A stretch of 64,000 bases of DNA. It comes from Sordaria brevicollis. Taxonomy: Eukaryota; Ascomycota; Sordariomycetes; Sordariales; Sordariaceae. The notes below the pieces were generated by a model. That model had not been told where the DNA came from and searched no databases. It worked only from the letters and a program-made list of their open reading frames with translations. Location of the stretch: positions 4,092,001 through 4,156,000 of the forward strand of contig JAUTDP010000002.1 in NCBI GenBank assembly GCA_033439795.1, in the 5' to 3' direction. Shown one piece after another: positions 59,258-64,000 of this stretch. Numbering within the stretch: position 1 is the stretch's first letter; the number at the start of each line of letters is the position of its first letter. The position numbers and the translations under genes were made by a program.

Positions 59258-61981
59258 ATGAAATTTGTTGACATGCTACTTCATTGTCTAGCCTATAATG
59301 TAATGACGTCTCTGGAACTTCCAAGTCTCCTCCCCCCTTTCGCATTTCGCAGCTTCGTCACAAACAACCTCGAGCTGCACCACAGCAGAACACGGTTTAG
59401 GGACTTGAGGAGATACAGAAATTTCATACTAGAACTTATTTCAGATTGGTACGAAAAACTTCTTTACTGGATTCCCTTTTTACGGAATTCCAACAATGCC
59501 ACCGCATATGTATGAATGAATTAGGATATTAGTAGGAAAATCACAGGTCAATTTCACAACCAACCGGTGACTGAACCACCACTTCTTCGAGATATACGTT
59601 ATTGAACTTGTTGTTCCTTCGAGTATCTAAACTAACGTAAGACTACATCGAGCAACTTGATACAGCGGCACAGCGGACACCAACATCAAAAACATATCAC
59701 ACACCCACTTACATCTCCCTCCAAGAGCGAGTGACCACAACCCCAGCAAGACTGTCCATCTCGAGACCTTCATTCATCACCTTGCGCCCTCACACATCAA
59801 ATCTCTTCGCTTCCGCATACATTGCCTACCTGGCTGATATAGGTGCAAAGTCCACCGCCCCCCGACCTCTCCCCTTTCCCCCCAGCCCGCACACTTCCCA
59901 CCCATCAACACCACCGCCTCAGCCCAAGGGTACCAACCCACATATCTCAAACCATTTCCTCCAACTTCAACTTCAACTTTAACTCTAGCGTTCGATCAAA
60001 ACAATCATCCGCCCAGGAAACCCTACTTCCCATCCATCCCGTCCTCCTCCATTCATCAACCAACCTACATAACAACTTAACTCCCAACAGTCTGAGCAAT
60101 GACCAGGCCAATTCCCCCCAGCTCGTTACCGAATACATTTCCTGAAACATCAACATAAATCCACGAACACATCCCCTTCACTTGCTACCTACATGAAGGT
60201 ATATACTCGATGATCAACACTCAACTGGCACTGGCACTGCCACCACCACTGAGAATAATTGCATAGGGACTTGGCGGATAGATGGGCTGGTTGGGTTGGG
60301 CTGGTTCAGCTTCCCCATCGCTCAACATCTGTCACCGAGGAGATAGAGTTCTTGACCATTATTTTCACCTTCACCTTCACCGAAGAAAGGCAGGAAGGGA
60401 GATTGGGTAGGAAAAGATCAGATGATGCGACACCGAGCGAGATAAGCACCTAGGTAGGGAAATACTGTTGGTGTTGGTTTCACATAGCGTATGGCCTGGT
60501 TGGTCCCTCGGGAGAAACGCTGCGGCCTTTGAGCTTTTGAGCTCCGAGTTTAGAAACCCAACGGGGTCGAAGGGAGGATAAGTATTCAGTTTTTAGGCTT
60601 CATGTAGACATCCCATGTTTATACTAGTTAAGGTTGTTCATGAACTTGCAGATCTGCGATTCGTTTCGTCCCCATACCCCACGGAAGGACTATGTCAACT
60701 TCGCACGCACACAGAATCGGGATGTTACTCATTCGTGCAACACTTCATTTGATGCGGTGCGAGATACCGTAGTCCCCTGAATATGCAGATTCCCGTGGGC
60801 AAGTGAGCAAGGGTCCATTGCTCGTCTGACAACAACCATCAAATATTGAGATGTAGAAAGGTTTGTAGAAAAGGTTGGGAAGATATTAAGTAACGAGTAT
60901 TCATACATTTGCCAACACTCAAGGTAATAATGAACGAGATGTGGCAGCAAAATAAGGAAGCGCCTGTCTTCTTTCTAAGATATAGGAATGAGTCGAGCTT
61001 TCTAGCAGCAGTATATAAAAACTCCAAATTTGTTTTTGTTTTTTTCAACCACCTTTTTGCTTCTTTTCTCTCTTTGAGATGTTTTTCTCCTCTTGTCCTT
61101 TTGTCTATCTTAAACCTGAACATGATTTTTTTTTTCTCCTCTGACCTCATCCTCTCTCGGGCTTTTCCCTTTTGTGTATCACCACATAACTGCCCGCTCT
61201 CTTGTATCTCAAGAGAAGCGGGGCAGGAAATCCGGAAAGTAAACTTTCCATCTTCTTTCGTTCCGTTTCATACGCTTGACTGGCCTTGCTGCGCCTCTTT
61301 GCAACTGTGGAATAGATAACCAAAAACCCAGTTGTTGCTGTTTGTTGCAAAGAGACTCGAAAAAGAAGTGGGTTGGGTCGCAGTGTTCACCGACATGCTG
61401 CGCCCAGGGTATTCGCTTGACAACGCAATATCTCCGTCCTCCTAATGTATGAAAATCCATCCCTAGGTATCCAGGCCATTCGTGTTCCTCTCTCTCCTCA
61501 TCACGAAGCACCATTTTCCAGGTGCCCGCGGCATCCTTCCGTCTTCCCATTACTGGTAAGGATGACTGACCGCAAAGGAAGAAATAATGCAAGAAGTTGT
61601 TGTAAACCAAATAAGTGCAAATGGGGGAGATTTCCATCGATCCCGTGAAAGCAAAAAAGAAGAAATGATCTGAAAAAGCCAACCATAAAACACCATCCTT
61701 GACATGCCCACATCAGCTCAAGTCATAAACGCCATTTCATGACCCAGCCTCTTCTATGGGATGAACCGACCCGTAAATGCCCCCTGTATAACCCCCCTTG
61801 AAACTCCTTGTAAAAGCCCTCAAAATGATCTGTTGGTAGCACACACACTTGCTTCAAATCGTACACACATTGCGCCGTTGCGCCACATGGCTTGACTTCC
61901 AAAACTTGGGAAGTTGCCCAGAAACCCCGACATCTGTCGTAAGAAAACAAATCATGAGAATATGATGTGAAAAAGGGGCGA
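59258..61981. other. Long intergenic region, no supported gene
   Basis: This 2.7-kb region lies between the tRNA and the stop of the Gds1-like gene. A Pro/Ser/Thr-rich frame at 59,731-60,145 and several T-rich frames around 60,900-61,300 look like low-complexity rather than genes. The right end should include the long 3' UTR of the Gds1-like gene. Confidence 0.5.
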
Positions 61982-63352
61982 TCAGAAATCATCCAAGAGG
62001 CAATCAAGCTCATCGAGCTCAATGTTCTCCGGGTTGCGATCCCACTCGAGCATCGCATCGAGCTTGCGCCAGCTCTCGGACTCACTCGCACCGCCCATTT
62101 CTTTGCGGCCGTAGTTCAAGGACATCATGGTCGAGGATGGCTTCATCGCAGGACTCGTAAGATACGACGTCCGCTCACCGAACAACACATTATCATCCTT
62201 GGGGCAAAAGTCAATGTCCATAGCGGTGTTCACGGGGGAAGACGCAGACAGTTCACCGTTGAGTTTCCGTTTTTGCAAGCCAGTGGCTGTCTGTGTGAAC
62301 TCTTTCTCATCCTTCTCGAGCGGAGGAGAGACACCGCGGTGGTTGCGGCCGTTCTGACTGCTGTTCGAGGAGTGGGCCCCGGACAGGCAGTAGCGTGTGG
62401 AGAATGAGCCAATTGGTGTGCTGGGCATAGGGACGTCGTCCTCCATGTCGTCGAACTCGGGACTCGAAAGATCCACCTCGGGGCTGGGGCTAAGCTCACG
62501 TCGCCGGTCAAGGTCCGACTCATCGGTCCCCGAAGCGGCGCTTGAGATGCTTGGCGAGATGATAGCGCGCGAGGCAAGATTTAGCGCAGCCGCCTGAGCC
62601 GGGTCGGGAAGTGGCTGGTGGGGGCATGTGGTGAGATAAAAATATGTGCGGCGCGGGTGAACAGACTCGAGCTCCTTGGCAATTGGGCACGGAGACGAGA
62701 CGTTCCAGCACGTCCTCTTGAGGTAGGTAGACAAGCGAGAGGAAACAATGGCGCATGGGTTGGCAGATCTGATGGAAACAGGAACAGGTTAGCAAAACAT
62801 GATCTTGCATTGGCAATTGGCATGATGTGAAACTCACTGCTGAACAATCTTCAACTGCTGCATCAAGACGGCAGCAAGCTCCTTGACCAAGTGCGGCCTG
62901 TTGCCAGTATTTTGGAGCTGAACGATGACCGCCTCAACAATATCATCATTGATGGCCTCGAAATCAATTGGCCTTGGGGGATCGTCGCACTCAACAGATT
63001 GACGTGCGCCGCCCGGAGAAGGAGGGGGTGTATTTTGGAACCTGACAGTCTCACGCTCCTCGCGCTTCTTCTGCTGAGGTTCGGACGGATGCGCGCGGCC
63101 CTCGGTCTCGACAGCGCTGTGGGTGCGCTTCAGCTTCTTGGAGGAGGTAGACTCCGCTTTCGAGTGGCTTGTTTTTGAGGGAGTGGACGAGGCCATATTT
63201 GCTGCTGTGTTTGATCGTGTGTGGGAAGCGTCCTTTTGTTGCTCTTTTAAGGCTTTGCTTGCGGTAGCAGCGGCTCTTGAATCTTTGGAGGTAGGGACGT
63301 GGATGCCGAGCGAAGGCAGGGAGAGGGACTTGCGCCGGGTATTGTACGGCAT
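61982..63352 (-). CDS. Gds1-like winged-helix nuclear protein
   Basis: Two exons (63352-62838 and 62768-61982; intron 69 nt, GTGAGT...CAG) join to 433 aa. The conserved core crosses the splice site (about residues 140-220): a helix ending LVKELAAVLMQQLKIV, then QQSANPCAIVSSRLSTYLKR, then HPRRTYFYLTTC. This resembles the winged-helix domain of fungal Gds1 proteins. Yeast Gds1 is a nuclear protein that suppresses a nam9 mitochondrial-ribosome defect; its molecular activity is unclear. The flanks are disordered. The N-terminus is basic (MPYNTRRKSLS). The C-terminus has acidic Ser/Pro-rich stretches and ends with an acidic patch, ELDELDCLLDDF, that could serve as an activation domain. The start is the only ATG that keeps the full N-terminus. 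The family call is good; the role is inferred. Confidence 0.85.
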
Positions 63353-64000
63353 GGTTGCGGTAGTCTGGAAACGAAGTAGACAAGGAGTGCGTGGTCGTGT
63401 AGTTGACGGCTTGAGATGAGACTGATTATGTTACAGGCTAATAGTAACGTATGCTGTCGGTAACTGTATGCGTAAGCAAGGCGTGCGTGGAGTCGTGGTG
63501 CGTTTCGGTAACGTCAACAACTGCTTGACACCTGCTTCACAGTCGTATGTGTGTATGTGTTGGAGGTGTTGGAGAGGGAACTCGTAGAGAGGGTGCCTCG
63601 CTTTGGGAGGAGGGTCCGAGAGAGGAGAAGAGGACGTGGGAGGCTTGTTCTTGGTCGAGATGGGATGATGGTGGTGGTGACGACTTGACGTTGGAGACGA
63701 GATCGACAATGCTTTGCTTCTGAACCACGCCAACAAGGGAACGTGCACGAATAGCAGACAAGATAGTGAAGAGGAGGATGAGTCTCTTTTTTCCTTGCCT
63801 CGAGTCGTCAAACAACTCTTTTTGTAGAAAGTAGTAGATAACAAGAATAATGTCTGATGATGACCCTTTTCTCTCCCGAAGAACGATAGCTATCCAAACC
63901 ACGATTCAGAATGTATGAGCGTTTTTTGAAACAAGTTCGAGAATGTGATGGGCAAGAGAGGAAGAGAAGAGAGGGAGGAAGAGAGGAAAGAGAAGAAGAG
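63353..64000. other. 5' leader/promoter of the Gds1-like gene
   Basis: The last 650 bp are upstream of the Gds1-like ATG and end in a purine-rich run (GAGAAGAG-type) at the window edge. Frames here (up to about 137 codons, minus strand) lack domains and probably are leader sequence. Confidence 0.5.

Noticed and set aside
59731..60145. Pro/Ser/Thr-rich frames after the tRNA
   Set aside because: They come from C- and CT-rich simple sequence; two frames look equally open and neither resembles a protein.

Overview
The window looks like nuclear DNA of a filamentous ascomycete of the order Sordariales, most likely Neurospora or a close relative. The genes have short introns with canonical fungal splice sites. 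Several products belong to fungus-specific families (HET, RTA1, Gds1, Hse1, Atg13). A block of about 5.9 kb shows saturated repeat-induced point mutation (RIP). The species call is inference; no database search was possible.

Layout. 1-312: start of a RING-finger (RNF10/Mag2-like) gene running off the left edge. 1,922-5,961: a three-exon CBM48 (AMPK-glycogen-binding, Mdg1/Crp1-like) gene whose carbohydrate-binding module is split by a 1,058-bp intron from a long repetitive tail. 9,401-11,620: a ferric/cupric reductase with a histidine-rich insertion. 16,006-18,318: two orphan genes (a membrane protein and a TPR-like protein). 19,373-20,344: a PARL/Pcp1-type rhomboid protease. 20,860-22,230: an RTA1-family 7-TM protein. 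23,530-29,405: the AT-rich RIP island, holding a relic of a LINE-type reverse transcriptase on the minus strand and a separate stop-free gag-like stretch on the plus strand. 29,734-35,266: two tandem HET-domain genes, the second clearly broken. 36,219-37,601: a mitochondrial oxodicarboxylate carrier with six exons, one of only 11 nt. 39,246-44,378: a very long ankyrin/RCC1/double-BTB protein (IBtk/Btb1-like). 47,811-50,994: Atg13. 52,447-55,074: Hse1 (ESCRT-0). 56,429-58,653: a third, broken HET gene on the minus strand. 59,155-59,257: intron-containing tRNA-His(GTG). 61,982-63,352: a Gds1-like nuclear protein.

How the parts relate. This is an ordinary eukaryotic gene neighbourhood, not an operon. 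Housekeeping genes for autophagy, endosomal sorting, mitochondrial transport and proteolysis surround an accessory segment. That segment consists of the RIP-silenced transposon island and HET-domain genes, the family behind heterokaryon incompatibility. Two of the three HET genes carry frameshifts and the third has an exon junction I could not keep in frame, while every long housekeeping ORF nearby is intact. This points to selective decay of the HET genes rather than poor sequence.

The most useful observations are the rebuilt gene models (CBM48 gene, carrier, reductase, Hse1, Atg13), the LINE motifs still readable through RIP, the shared N-terminal CxxC...CxxC signature of the HET proteins, and the His-rich insertion in the reductase. 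I found no convincing wholly new system.
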